Positions 42,851-54,935 of a DNA stretch of 64,000 nt are shown here, piece after piece (the stretch's first letter is position 1; every line of letters begins with the position of its first letter). The stretch comes from Astropecten irregularis (Eukaryota; Echinodermata; Asteroidea; Paxillosida; Astropectinidae). The notes below the pieces were generated by a model. That model was not told the origin of the DNA, did not search any database, and saw only the letters and a program-made list of their open reading frames with translations. The stretch is taken from positions 19,861,873-19,925,872 of the forward strand of contig OZ020248.1 in assembly GCA_963971285.1 (NCBI GenBank), given 5' to 3'. A program made the position numbers and the translations under genes.

Positions 42851-43659
42851 TGTTTGTTTTTCCCTTGGGTGCTCATTTATTTCACTTCACTGATTTTTTT
42901 GTTAACATCTTTACAATTTTTCAACAGATACAAATTAAAATTCCAATTAATGAAAAGCAACTTCATGTAACCTTGGACTAAAGTCAAAAATTTGTCCCAT
43001 TTTTTGTAGAATTTGTAACCCACTCCATTAGTAAAAAACATATATTTTTCCATCAAGCAATAATTCTTCACATCTGTTTTCAGAGCTGAGAGAGAGGGAC
43101 ATTTTTCATTCATTTTCATTTTGTACACGTGAAATCTACAAATCAGTAATATCAAATTGACCACTTTACTGTTGACATTGGTGTTAACAAATAGAAATAC
43201 AGGTTGGTTTTTCTTTAATCCATAAGAGTACTGGTACCTTTCTCTTGACGACATTTCCAGAACCCAGTAGTGTACTAGAGGTTCAAATTTGGCAAAGAAA
43301 TTCGAATTTTACAGCGAAAAAGCAAGTGGAGTAAAAACGTAAAATCGGTAGCGTCCTGCACAGCACGCCTAATACATGTAAGTTGCTGACCGATTGCGCA
43401 TGCTTTCTCAGTAGAAACTTTCTCAGAAGTACAAGAGGAAGATTGTTACTTTATTGAGTTATGTATTGTATTCATTTTTGGCATACCATATTTCTTGTTG
43501 GTAATTGGTAGTTTCTCACTGTGAAATGGCCTTCCTTATCAAGAACAGTGCAGCAGGTTTCATCGGTACATCCACCTTCTTGTAAAACACTTTGCTGAGA
43601 ATCATCTTTCTGATGCAAGTTGATGAGTTGATGAGGATGCTTTCAGTTCTTTAAGAAAT

Positions 43660-43928
43660 GAATCTTTGTAGACGGGTACCATATTTAAAATGGTAAATAG
43701 CAGCCTTGCCTCTAATTGCCTTCCATCTCTCCCAGCTCATCTAATGTATGATACGCTAATTGTGATTCTCAGCTTATTCAATTTTTAGTAACCGCTATTG
43801 CGAATCTTTGTAGCCTGGTACCATACTTAAGATGGTAAATAGTAGCCTTGCCTCTAATTGCCTTCCATCTCTCCCAGCTCATCTAATGTATGATGCGCTA
43901 ATTGTGATTCTCAGCTTATTCAATTTTT
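43660..43928. repeat. 142-bp tandem duplication
   Basis: GAATCTTTGTAG...GGTACCATA starts at 43660 and again at 43802. The two copies share GCCTTGCCTCTAATTGCCTT and TCATCTAATGTATGAT with about 93 percent identity. No coding content. Confidence 0.85.
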
Positions 43929-44167
43929 AAATATAATGCTACATTTAATATTTATTACCTCAATAGAATAAATCAAGGCAAAAAAATGACACCCGCCAAT
44001 TACAATTCCGGCGACATAAAATGCTTTCCTATCAAGGTATGAAGTGCCCGAACTTTTGCTCAGTAACAAGTGACCTTGATGTGACCTCCCACCGACCGGC
44101 CTGCCCCGCGATTCCGAACATTCCTAACCGCTTTGCCCTCTTTCCGAGCGCGCCCTCTTTGATGTGC

Positions 44168-44272
44168 GTTAGGAAAGTGTTAGGAATCTGTTCGGAATTG
44201 GTTCGGAATTTGTTAGGAATTGTTCGGAATGTGTTAGGAATGTTGCCACAGTGCGTTAGGAATTAGGAAAGT
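44168..44272. repeat. Degenerate octamer repeat TTAGGAAT / TTCGGAAT
   Basis: GTTAGGAAT and GTTCGGAAT alternate about nine times between 44168 and 44272. The complementary words ATTCCGAACATTCCTAAC occur just upstream at 44112-44129, so a large hairpin can form. Confidence 0.7.
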
Positions 44273-44279
44273 GCGGCCA

Positions 44280-46500
44280 TTTCCGACAGGGGGGAAAGCG
44301 CCGCGCTGTTTTCGAACGGGGAAAAGAGCGTGGATCGACGGGTTGGAAAGATGGAGAGACTGACGCACGGCGAAGGTAAATAAAGGGGAGATTGAGGTGG
44401 GAAATGTGAATAAAATGGTGACTTTTCCATTCGTCTTTCGCTGAATTTGGGCCATTTTTGGGCGTTGGTATTATGACAAAATATGAGTGTACTGTAAAAA
44501 TACACGTAATATAATATGGGCCCAGGCCTACATGCATGTACTAGGCCTATAATTAAATGTAGGCCCCCTAGGCCTACATTAAATTGTTTTTTCTCAATAG
44601 TAATGATATAAGAGCCCTTTTTAATTCATAAATTAATGTGTAAACAATTTATTTGGGTCCTACCGGTGGTGCGAATAGTAAGGAAAAGTGTCAAAACTCT
44701 TCATTTTTATGGTAAGTCGACCCCAAAGGATTCTCTAATTCATTTTTAAACTTAGACAGTTAAAGGGTTAACCTGATTTAACAATTACACGTCAACTCGT
44801 CCGTTAACAACTCGTCCCCATGACCAACTCGCCACTCGACCGGCCCACACGCACCTCTACCAACACGCCGGGGCGGGTTGGTAAGGGACGATTCGTTCAG
44901 GGGGCAAGTTGTAAAGGGGCAAGCTGCATGTAGGGGACAATTTATGTAGGAGGCGACTGGACCTGTTACTCATGATTATACTAGCTAGTTAGTTAATTTA
45001 TGTATAATAGCTGATTGACTAGATGAACATATGGAAATGATAAACATGTCACACAAAGCATTTGTTCTCAAAACCGTCACAAGTCACAACACTTTTTTTT
45101 ATTCTTGAAATAAAACAAGTGCACATTGAATACAAATCCTGACCATGAAAAAAAACTCGTAAGCTCAAAATAAGACTGAGAAAAGATGGCAAATAATGGT
45201 GTCTTATTATGTTTTGAATGGAAATTTACATGTAAATCTTCTTTTCTATGCTTGCCATCCACAACGCGTTAAAGATTGCTTGCTGCCATCTTGCAAAAAA
45301 CATGTACCAGTACAAAATGAAAGATTACATAAAAAACATACAGTATGTACAAAGTATAAAACATGTGGATGGCAAGAGCATAAACTGTTAACCGATAGAG
45401 TAAAATGAACATGTACCCTGAACAATTTCATTTTTCTGACTCCATGTCCTGATCATATGAACGCCGGTATAAAAATGAGAAATTACACATGTTTACAACT
45501 CCTTTACATGTGAACATACATGTTCATGTTCTTTTCTCTGCTTGCCATCCACAGAGCCTTAAAGATTTCTAGAGGCAGGTTGTCATCTTTTTTTCAAATA
45601 CCACTACAAAATCAAAGATAGCCAATAAAGTAAAATGAACCCTGAACAATTTCATATGACCATATGAACAATTAAATATAAAAACTGAGGAATTAAACAT
45701 GTTTAGAACTCCTTCAAATGTTAACATGTTCATTTCTCTGCTTGCCATCCGTAGAGCCTTAAAGCTTGGTACAAAATATTACATGATAGTTGTACAGATT
45801 ATACTACATGTGGTTGTTTAAATAACAGTACAAAATGCAAGTGTACAAATCATAATACTGTACATGCATAGCAAGAGCATGTACCGTAAACTATTGTATA
45901 CCAATAATTTGTATGCACATGTACCATTAAAAATTTCATTGCACATCGACAGTAATGCATACATTTACTGGTTGTCCTGAAAAGCAAGGTTGTATCACAG
46001 AGATGCAATTTTTTTAGATTTTCTATTTTTCACCCAAAGTATTTCACCCGTTATTTTTTCTAAACATTGCTAAGCTGCCTTGAATCATGACCACTGTGTG
46101 TCACATGCAGCACACAAACGAGTACCGGTATACATCAATAACAAACAGTCATTTTCAATTTTTGGGGGGAACAATTAAGTTGCATCTCTGATTGTTACCT
46201 GTGCCTGTTTCTCAGTCCATACTCATTCCTCAGAGACTGCTTTAGTCCTACCCTGAGCAATGTTCAAAGTTTCTATAAAATTAGACAATAAATAAAACTG
46301 GATCTCTCTTCCAAGGTTTCAAACTTTTTGGTAGGTCTGAACAAATGGTTGTTTTTCCTTCGCAGACAGCATAACTTAGATGAAGCACACAGATTTGTTT
46401 TTATGTGAAACAATAATGCCTCACTTCAAACATTCTCCAAAACATGTTACAAGTTACATAGGATTTGCGACAGTTAACACCATGTGACACATCTTTTATG
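44280..46500. other. Gene-poor stretch with three dispersed CTTGCCATCC repeats
   Basis: No supported gene. Near 45250, 45540 and 45740 similar blocks recur (CTTGCCATCCACA, GCCTTAAAGATT, then TACAAAAT), spaced about 200-290 bp. They lie on the 3' side of the minus-strand gene at 46.6-48.7 kb and could be its downstream or untranslated region. Confidence 0.35.
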
Positions 46501-46650
46501 AGTATACATGTATGGTGGCTTCACCTCGCAACTGCAGCATTCTCCTGAGAACAAACAGAGTATACTGTGGAAAGATTTATGTCACATAGTGTTACCGCGA
46601 ATCCTGTTATTTTATGACAATCAACAACACCTAAAGAGCCAAAGAGTTGT

Positions 46651-48725
46651 TTATTTTGGAAGACTTTCCTTCCACTCATTGAGGGAGAGACCAGAACCTG
46701 GACAGTACCATTTGCCCTTATATTGGCTGTGGCCTGTAACCTTTGACTTGGGTTGATGGCACTGTCTACAGGTGTATGGTTTCTCCCTCTTTCTGTACTT
46801 TTTTTTGGAGGCTCTCCCCTCTCCTCCCGCTTTTTATCTTCGTCAATAGCAGCATGCTGCCTCCAAACGTTCTGTCTTGACGGTGGAGCAGCAGGAGCCA
46901 GCTGTGGTGCTTCATCTTCAGGTTGGGGAGGAGGGGGAGGGGGGGGGAGGAGCCTGATATTGTGGAAGCCATCCAGGGTGTCCAGCTGGCCAGCCGTACC
47001 AGGGAGGCATGGGAGGGGGATTATAGATGGCATACGGTGGTGGGTAAGGTCCTGGCCATCCCTGCTCTGCTGTTGCCATCACCGGAGGGCCAGCTGCTGT
47101 AGTTGCCGTGGCTGCTGCTGTAGTTGCCGTGGCTGCTGCAGGCACTCGCGGCATCGTTATCCGCCTGCGAGTAGCCTGGCCCTCCATGTTCTCGGGTTCG
47201 GTGAATATAAGTGGGGTGTGGCTGTGTGGAACGGGGGCTGATGGGAGTGTTGTTGCTGCAGGTAGAGGTTGCCTCGACACCTGAATGGTTCACACCTTGC
47301 AGCAACGCATCCCGTTCAGCCCGCCTCTGTCTTGCGTTGAGCCTGTGAAAGAAAAGCATTGGAACCTGTCTTACCAAGTTCTGACGGTGGTGGTGTTAAT
47401 GGTGACAAGCACCAAGTCCGTCTCCCGCTGGAGAAGGTCGCAGTCCTGTACCACCTGGCGGATGTGCGAGTACGTCTGTACAATGGACTGCGGGATGGGG
47501 AGTACCTTTCCAGCGATGTCTCTTGGTGGATTCCTCTTCTGTCTATACTCTTTCTCGAGGTGAATGCAAATGCATTCTGAGACTCTGGCCGAGTCTGGCC
47601 GGTGCGCCACCACCCCACCAGACAAGAATAGTCTGTAATGTAAGACAAAATCACTTTCTTTTAATTTTTTTAAGAAATGAATGCAGTGCATGTAGAATTG
47701 CATTCAACATATTTTCTGTTTTCTGCATCAACTGTACGGTATGTACATTGCTTGATAAAAGTTGCTTTCCATTGTATAAGTTTTCATTTACAGTCTTACT
47801 TTATGCAGAGTTCATTTTCTTCTTAAAGTAATATCATACTTTGGTTTTTGTCAAATAAATACGGATCCATTGTAAAATTTCCATTTGCATTTCCATTTCT
47901 GCCCAGAAAACATTGAAAAACAGGCACAGTATTTCTTAAGTCTTTTCTCTTTTGTTTTTGCTCTTTAAAAGATCAAAAATATTTTGGTCACTGGTTTTAT
48001 TCTTTTCTGGAGAAATACAGCATTTTAGGGAGAAATATTTGAACGGTATATATTTCTACCATCACAATCTTTATACCATGTGAGTTATAGGTAAATCTGT
48101 GAAGATTTCTGTTCCGGTATGCTACCAAAGTATCATATTACCTCTCAGCTATTATTTTCCTGAAATTCTTCATTGATTAAATGGCAGACTCGTGGCAGCT
48201 TGGTTTTGACTATTATTTCCTTATACTTATCAGTAATATTCTATATATTTTCCTTTGAATAAATGTATGTACTTAAAGTAAGTGCATAATCTCCCAATAT
48301 TTTGAAGTATAAAACTTTGTTTTTGTCAAAGTTTCAAAAAAGGAATTGAGTATTCGATTTACCGGAATACTAGTATCTGAACTTGCACTGAAATCTTATT
48401 TTCCTAGTAAAAATGAAGATTGACAACCTATTCAACAAATCAAGTAATTTTTCGGAAAGGTACCTCTCTGCAACCTGTTGACCAGGTGCTGATCCACTCC
48501 GCTTACGTGTAGCCCTCCACGGTCCGTGCAGCTGACTCTTCCTGGCTTTCAAGGCATACTTAGGGGGGACTTGTCCGCTCCATGCAACTTTGAATACAGC
48601 TCCACCACTCGCTCAGCTTCAGCCAGAGACAGTGCAGTGATGGTCCGATTCAGGCCAGCGAGGAAGGTAGCAAGGGCGTCAACTGCTTCCCAGCCAGGCA
48701 GACCTCTGGCATCGACTAGCTCGTC
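46651..48725 (-). CDS. Proline-rich protein with C-terminal zinc finger; broken only at homopolymers
   Basis: Exons 48464-48725, 47375-47632, 47296-47342 and 46651-47255 join with consistent phase. The first carries EAVDALATFLAGLNRTITAL and a basic RATRKRSGSA. The second carries AGKVLPIPQSIVQTYSHIRQ and LVLVTINTTTVRTW. The third is LNARQRRAERDALLQ. The last holds a Pro/Trp/Tyr-rich segment (YNPPPMPPWYGWPAGHPGWL) and then a zinc finger CRQCHQPKSKVTGHSQYKGK with WYCPGSG, ending ESLPK and stop at 46651. Three frame breaks all fall in homopolymers: C6 near 48566, C9 at 46939-46947, A8 at 46799-46806. They could be sequencing errors or slippage mutations. The family is an uncharacterised, probably transposon-linked one in invertebrates. 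Confidence 0.55.
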
Positions 48726-48804
48726 CTGAATGAAATGGGAATTTATTGTTCCATCAATACAACAATACAATTTTCCAGTTGAATGTAGACCACTAATTTC
48801 AGGC

Positions 48805-49098
48805 ATGAGTCACCAATATGCTGAGATGCAGCACCAGTAGCACCAACGTAACTGACAGCACTTGGCGGAGCACGAATTGAGTCACCACTATGCTGAGATG
48901 CAGCACCAGTAGCAGCAGCGTAACTGACAGCACTTGGCTGAGCGCGAGTTGAGTCACCACTATGCTGAGATGCAGCACCAGTAGCACCAACGTAACTGAC
49001 AGCACTTGGCGGAGCACGAGTTGAGTCACCACTATGCTGAGATGCGGCACCAGTAGCACCGGCGTAACTGACAGTACTTGGCGGAGCACGAGTTGATT
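48805..49098. repeat. 72-bp minisatellite, four copies, open in one minus-strand frame
   Basis: GAGTCACCACTATGCTGAGA units repeat every 72 bp (48879, 48951, 49023). On the minus strand one frame reads the 24-residue unit SAVSYVGATGAASQHSGDST plus RAPP without stops. It may be part of an upstream exon of the 46.6-48.7 kb gene or a non-coding satellite. Confidence 0.8.
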
Positions 49099-49210
49099 GG
49101 TGTATCTAGGTTTTTGTATGTCTGTTTAATTTGTACACACTAGTAAAAAAACTATACGTTTTTCACAGACACAAGAAACTTATTGTACATAAATAGTAAT
49201 ATTTACATAT

Positions 49211-50730
49211 TCTGTGACACACTGAAGCGCCCCGTAGGTGAGATACAGTCGGTCCTCAATTTGAGGTGTCTTTGTTGTCTCCTCCTGGATACGCTGTCAG
49301 TATGAGGTCAAGGGATCTAGCCACGGTGGGCGGCGCTGGGCGGGCCAGCCCGGCACTGGAAATTTGCGCCCGGAACTAAGGTCTCAAATAAACTCTGCCG
49401 TCCAGCACGAATTTCCGCAGAGTGAATAAAAGTATTGCCAATATCGTGAATTTTGATCACATTCCTGTATAAAAGTTAATTCTTTTCTGTTATACACCTG
49501 TATTTCTTTGAATATCAGTCCTTAAAATGTAGCTTTATACCATTAGATGGCGTTGCCGTCGGAACGGTGAAAATGTTGGCCCTGGACCTTGATCATGTTG
49601 CACTGCATTTTTGTCACTGCGGCTAAACTTCATTTCTAGAGCCCACCACTAAAATTGGTCTGGCTAGAACCCTGATGAGGTCATGATGACTTCCTTCTTG
49701 TTCTGTATGTGCTGACCCTCAGATATTAACAGTGGCATATTCTGTGACACACAGAAGCGCCCCGTATGTGAGATACAGTCGGTCCTCAATTTGAGGTGTC
49801 TTTGTTGTCTCCTCCTGGATACGCTGTCGGTATAAGGTCATGATGACTTCCTCCTCGTTCTGTATGTGCTGACCCACATATATTAACAGCGTCATATTCT
49901 GTGACACACAGAAGCGCCCCGTAGGTTAGATACAGTCGATCCTCAACTTGAGGTGTCTTTGTTGTCACCGCCTGGATACGCTGTCGGTATGAGGTCATGA
50001 TGACTTCCTTCTTGTTCTGTATGTGCTGACCCACAGATATTAACAGCGGCATATTCTGTGACACACAGAAGCGCCCCGTAGGTGAGATACAGTCGGTCCT
50101 CCATTTGAGGTGTCTTTGTTGTCGCCTCCTGGATACGCTGTCGGTATGAGGTCATGATGACTTCCTTCTTGTTCTGTATGTGCTGACCCACAGATATTAA
50201 CAGCGGCATATTCTGTGACACACAGAAGCGCCCCGTATGTGAGATACAGTCGATCCTGAACTTGAGGTGTCTTTGTTGTCGCCTCCTGGATACGCTGTCT
50301 GTATGAGGTCATGATGACTTCCTTCTTGTTCTGTATGTGCTGACCCACAGATATTAACAGCGGCATATTCTGTGACACACAGAAGCGCCCCGTATGTGAG
50401 ATACAGTCGATCCTTAACTTGAGGTGTCTTTGTTGTCACCTCCTGGATACGCTGTCGGTATGAGGTCATGATGACTTCCTTCTTGTTCTGTATGTGCTGA
50501 CCCACAGATATTAACAGTGGCCTATTCTGTGACACACAGAAGCGCCCCGTAGGTGAGATACAGTCGGTCCTCAACTTGAGGTGTCTTTGTTGTCACCTCC
50601 TGGATACACTGTCGGTATGAGGTCATGATGACTTCCTTCTCGTTCTGTATGTGCTGACCCACAGATATTAACAGCGGCATATTCTGTGACACTCAGAAGC
50701 GCCCCGTAGGTGAGATACAGTCGGCAGTGC
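49211..50730. repeat. 157-bp tandem array, about eight copies, with one interrupted unit
   Basis: Units starting TCTGTGACACACAGAAGCGC occur at 49211, 49741, 49898, 50055, 50212, 50369, 50526 and 50683. All spacings are 157 bp except the first, which is 530 because of the insertion at 49311-49674. Since 157 is not a multiple of three, the minus-strand ORFs (with VIMTSYRQRIQEATTKTPQ) shift frame each unit. An amplified exon fragment is possible. Confidence 0.85.
49311..49674. mobile_element. hAT-like MITE inserted in a 157-bp repeat unit
   Basis: The left end AGGGATCTAGCCACGGTGGG and the right end GGCTAGAACCCTG with upstream CCCACCAC form imperfect inverted repeats. ATGAGGTCA is duplicated on both sides (49302-49310 and 49675-49683), an 8-9 bp target duplication as for hAT elements. 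The first repeat interval is 373 bp longer than 157, equal to the 364-bp element plus the 9-bp duplication. Confidence 0.8.
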
Positions 50731-51480
50731 GTGAATAGCTTCCCCCTCCACTTCCATACGCCTTACAGTGTAGCTTGTTTCGTGATTGCTGTACAGTATT
50801 CCTCCGTTCATGTCTAATAAAAGGGACTATCACTACCCTTGACATGGCCCTGATGGGTGGAAAAAGCGTGATGATTTATGCTTGGAGTGTGAAAGATCAT
50901 GCATTGAGGGTATATCGGACTATACAAACAATGACAAATTGTATCTTTTGTTCATCAATTGACATTATACAGAACACACATTTTCTCATCATTAATTCAA
51001 TCCTACTCATATCAGTGTAACCATAGTGAGCACAGTCTGAACCGTTGTGGCCTTTCCTACTCAACAATTTCCCTTGGAGTAGTGGATTAGAGTTGCACGG
51101 TATTGTTGCAGTGAAAAATAAACTTTTATTGTAAAACTAAAAATCAACTGATCTGTAACACATTAATGTCGCTTGTAACTTGGAGTGAATGTGATGGAAG
51201 ATTTCTTTGACTCATGGTAAACCTCAGCTGGATTCCTGAACTCCACTTGCTTTCTGATCTTCTGGTCAGATTATTTTTTTTAAACTTCCCACATACAGCG
51301 TGATACTAATACAGCATAATACTAATTAGGCTACAACCATGACAGCACTAAGTTAGTTTGAAATTAAGTTTTGCTTTATACCTAAAACCTTGTCCATCTC
51401 CTCATTGAAAATGAACATCATACGTCCACGTCCTGAACTGCTGTTGTGTTTTTAAACTTCTCTGTATTGCCGCTTTAGAT
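50731..51480. other. Gene-free stretch
   Basis: No supported coding or repeat feature between the 157-bp array and the Myb/SANT-like fragment. Confidence 0.3.
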
Positions 51481-51484
51481 AGGT

Positions 51485-51691
51485 TCACTTATCACGGCAT
51501 TGTACTGGAGTGTGGCAGCAACTTAATTTTATGGGAGACAAGTTTCCAGATGTTGTGGTTGTGTACCGTTCCCTCCATTTAAATAGTATTTCCTCCTGGT
51601 TCATTATGTTGATAAGTGCTGTGGTTTCATCGTGGCTGCATACCACTTTCTTCGCCTGTGGATTGCTGCTTGATTTCTTTGCATTTTCCAT
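51485..51691 (-). pseudogene. Myb/SANT-like DNA-binding domain with two compensating frameshifts
   Basis: MENAKKSSSNPQAKKVVCSH leads to DETTALINIMNQEEILFK, the first helix of a Myb/SANT-like domain in transposon accessory proteins. The middle (HNHNIWKLVSHKIKLL) is readable only in another frame. The end returns to the first frame with TPVQCRDK. It probably derives from a Harbinger-type element. Confidence 0.45.
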
Positions 51692-51759
51692 TACTTATTG
51701 CGAGGGACTGATGAACTACGAACAAATGGATTCATCAGCAGAAGATTTAATAATTTGAA

Positions 51760-52410
51760 TAGAACAACGAAATATTGGATTGCACACTAGTGAAGAGGAT
51801 TGAACAGCGAAATATAACAATATAAAAAACATTGAGGGTTGAATAGCGCGGCAATCTGGAAAGGAGGGCATTCTCCTGCACACATCTCATGCGGGAAAAT
51901 CACGGATAATTCAGAAAAAACGAACAATGGTACGAACACCGCGCGCAGTACCAGTGAAATATTGCTTGCATCGTCATAACCTTTGACCTTTCATATGTAA
52001 CTGGGATCGCTGACTTCGCGTGCCCACTGTGCTGTGTGGAAGCTTGCTAAAAAATCGCAATCAGGGGAGGTGACAGACAAGACGATGCCGATCACCGAGG
52101 ACCCTTGTTACGGGCGCTCGTGTGTAAGGGGCTGAAGATGCCCAGCACTCGCAGCTCAGCCTTGAAAATCTTTTCATTGGTATCTTCTTGAACTGCAAGT
52201 CAGGAGATTATTCTTGTTAGTCAGCATACTCAGGAATGAAGAAGCTAGGTGCCCCCATAGAACAACATACCTTATACCAGTGATATCAATTCCCATTTCA
52301 AAGTTGCCATAAGCAGTCTGGTTTCAGACTCAAGTCTGCTGAACTCAGTCAGGATGTATTCAAGATCAACTTGAGACAGACTGGTATGAAACATGTCTCC
52401 AATAAGCATG
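51760..52410. other. Gene-free stretch
   Basis: Nothing supported. Confidence 0.25.
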
Positions 52411-52469
52411 GCTCAGTCATCTTGATTTTTTGAGAACACATTCTGATGTCTCTGTAGCACTTTCCCAGA

Positions 52470-52720
52470 CTTGCCAAAGCCATATGATACAAGTAATAAA
52501 GCTTACTACAAATGCTGTTTCTTGTGTTCCTCTCAAAACAGTTTCTTGCTGGTATGCATCTGTCAGAATGTTTTCTACTATTACATGTGTGCCATTGGGT
52601 GGCACACTGTATTTAGTTAGTTCATTCCATAGGTTCACTTTGATCCTGTGTTTTGCAGAGTCGACAATTTCTAGTGATCGCAGTTGGTAGGTTGCACTGT
52701 CTTTTGTTGGTAAGAGCTGA
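52470..52720 (-). pseudogene. OB-fold-like fragment
   Basis: The minus-strand frame reads YQLRSLEIVDSAKHRIKVNL, then WNELTKYSVPPNGTHVIVEN and LTDAYQQETVLRGTQETAF. The alternation KVNLWNEL...ILTxxY resembles single-strand DNA-binding OB folds of uncharacterised invertebrate proteins related to replication protein A. It may pair with the exon at 52919-53149. Confidence 0.4.
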
Positions 52721-52918
52721 AGAAAAAATCAGTAAAACTATGATTAATTAAGGATATGTATTGCAAATATTAAAAGTGTGTGAAAATTGTAATGTGAAAG
52801 TGGTATATTATTGACTGAGGTAGTTGAAAGATGTGAGGTCAAAGAAAACAGTGCATAATGAATAGATCACCTACTGAAGCACGAAGCCTGCAGTGAAGTT
52901 GACATCGTAGACTCTTTG

Positions 52919-53149
52919 TGACTTATTCTGTGACCTTCACCCCATTCTTGAATCTGGATGTGGTGTGCACCTCTTTGACTCGCTGGATGTTTCCAGACAT
53001 CATAATCTTCAAGTCTGGGTTGCTGACTGGCACTGCACGCAATTACACAACATCATCTTTACTGATCTTGAAGATTCGGGCAGAGACTGGTTTGGAGTTT
53101 GAGGTATTCTGAGTAGCTCCAGTGGCAAGGGCACTGGTGTGATGCTGAT
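52919..53149 (-). pseudogene. N-terminal piece probably of the same OB-fold protein, with in-frame stop
   Basis: MNQHHTSALATGATQNTSNS and PVSARIFKISKDDVV are followed by TAA, then LRAVPVSNPDLKIMMSGNIQ to NGVKVTE and a stop. The in-frame TAA breaks an otherwise coding-like sequence. Confidence 0.35.
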
Positions 53150-53320
53150 TCATCTCCTGACACAGGTTCCATTTTGCTCTGGATGTCCTTTTATCAAGTT
53201 TTCAGGGCTTTGTTAAATGTAATAATTAATTGTATATTGGTGAATTTGTATGTTTTTATGTGTGCAAATCAAAAATGGAATTTCATGTTGCGGTGTGATG
53301 AATGAATAAATCTAATCTAA

Positions 53321-54378
53321 TCTTGGAGAAGTAACCAGCAAACTGATGTCTTGGTTTGTAGATTTAAGCTGGAAATCATAAGATATACTCTATTCTATTG
53401 TGATGTCTCACTGAACTGCATCTTGGATAAGTAACCAGCAAATTGATGTCTTGGTTTGCAGATTTAAGCTGGAAATCATGAGAGATACTCTATTCTATTG
53501 TGATGTCTCACTGAACTGCATCTTGGATAAGATGCCATCAAACTGATGTCTTGGTTTGCAGATTTAAGCTGGAAATCATGAGAGATACTATATTCTATTG
53601 TGATGTCTCACTGAACTGCATCTTGGATAAGATGCCAGCAAACTGATGTCTTGGTTTGTAGATTTAAGCTGGAAATCATGAGAGATACTCAATTCTATTG
53701 TGATATCTCACTGAACTGCATCTTGGATAAGATGCCAGCAAACTGATGTCTTGGTTTGTAGATTTAAGCTGGAAATCATGAGAGATACTCTATTCTATTG
53801 TGATGTCTCACTGAACTGCATCTTGGATAAGATGCCAGTAAACTGATGTCTTGGTTTGCAGATTTAAGCTGGAAATCATGAGAGATACTATATTCTATTG
53901 TGATGTCTCACTGAACTGCATCTTGGATAGGATGCCAGCAAACTGATGTCTTGGTTTGTAGATTTAAGCTGGAAATCATGAGAGATACTATATTCTATTG
54001 TGATGTCTCACTGAACTGCATCTTGGATAGGATGCCAGCAAACTGATGTCTTGGTTTGTAGATTTAAGCTGGAAATCATGAGAGATACTATATTCTATTG
54101 TGATGTCTCACTGAACTGCATCTTGGATAGGATGCCAGCAAACTGATGTCTTGGTTTGCAGATTTAAGCTGGAAATCATGAGAGATACTATATTCTATTG
54201 TGATGTCTCACTGAACTGCATCTTGGATAGGATGCCAGCAAACTGATGTCTTGGTTTGCAGATTTAAGCTGGAAATCATGAGAGATACTATATTCTATTG
54301 TGATGTCTCACTGAACTGCATCTTGGATAGGATGCCAGCAAACTGATGTCTTGGTTTGTAGATTTAAGCTGGAAATCA
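53321..54378. repeat. 100-bp satellite, about 10.5 copies
   Basis: Units such as TCTTGGATAAGATGCCAGCA...AACTGATGTCTTGGTTTG...AGATTTAAGCTGGAAATCAT repeat every 100 bp from 53321 to 54378. Identity between units is above 95 percent except for the first two. Alternating AAGATGCC / AGGATGCC and GTAG / GCAG variants give subfamilies. Confidence 0.95.
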
Positions 54379-54571
54379 TCACCTTCATACATAGTTGCTG
54401 AACCTGTAACATGGAATTACCGGGTGTTAGCTTGTGCTGAGTAGAAAGTAGAAACACACTGATTGGTGCTGACATATTCATCACAGTGTTGATTGGATTC
54501 TTTAGTTGATCTACTTTTACTTTTCACCCACCTTCCAGAATTCGTAGGAACTCTTCTTCAATAGGAATTTC

Positions 54572-54935
54572 CTACTCGGCTCTGGCATCATCTGATGCGT
54601 AACTCGACTCATTGTTGCTGATATATTCGTCATCTGTGTCTATGTCATTGCCTGATTCTTCATTACTTTCTCTGCCATGATTGGAGTATAGGCTGGATTC
54701 TTTAGTGGATCTATTTCTTTTTTGAACTCTTCTTTGATAGGAATTTCCTACTCTGGCATCTTCTGATGCGTAACTCGACTCATTGTTGGCGATATATTCG
54801 TCATCTGTGTCTATGTCATTGCCTGATTCTTCATTACTTTCTCTGCCATGATTGGAGTGTACATGTAGGCTGGATTCTTCAGTGGGTCTACTTTTTGTAC
54901 TTGCTTCACGGTAACAATTTCCCAAGTGCCTGTGA
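54572..54935 (-). CDS. Acidic protein ORF with 171-bp in-frame duplication
   Basis: The frame contains two copies of SNHGRESNEESGNDIDTDDE followed by YIANNESSYASEDAR, separated by a basic spacer (NSYQRRVQKRNRSTKESS). The period is 171 bp, 57 codons. It ends at DDARAE and a stop. A preceding exon could include RERERAAFTKLVKMAKAHPV from about 54960-55030 in another frame. It resembles disordered acidic tails of transposon or nuclear proteins. No domain. Confidence 0.4.

Noticed and set aside
44234-44537. Three overlapping minus-strand ORFs
   Set aside because: All three frames are open because of composition; none shows a domain or splice context.
46753-47241. Plus-strand 162-codon ORF
   Set aside because: It is the antisense shadow of the minus-strand proline-rich exon; its Cys/Ser/Gly-rich composition comes from that.
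49211-54378. CRISPR array
   Set aside because: The 157- and 100-bp units are continuous repeats without unique spacers, and the genome is eukaryotic.
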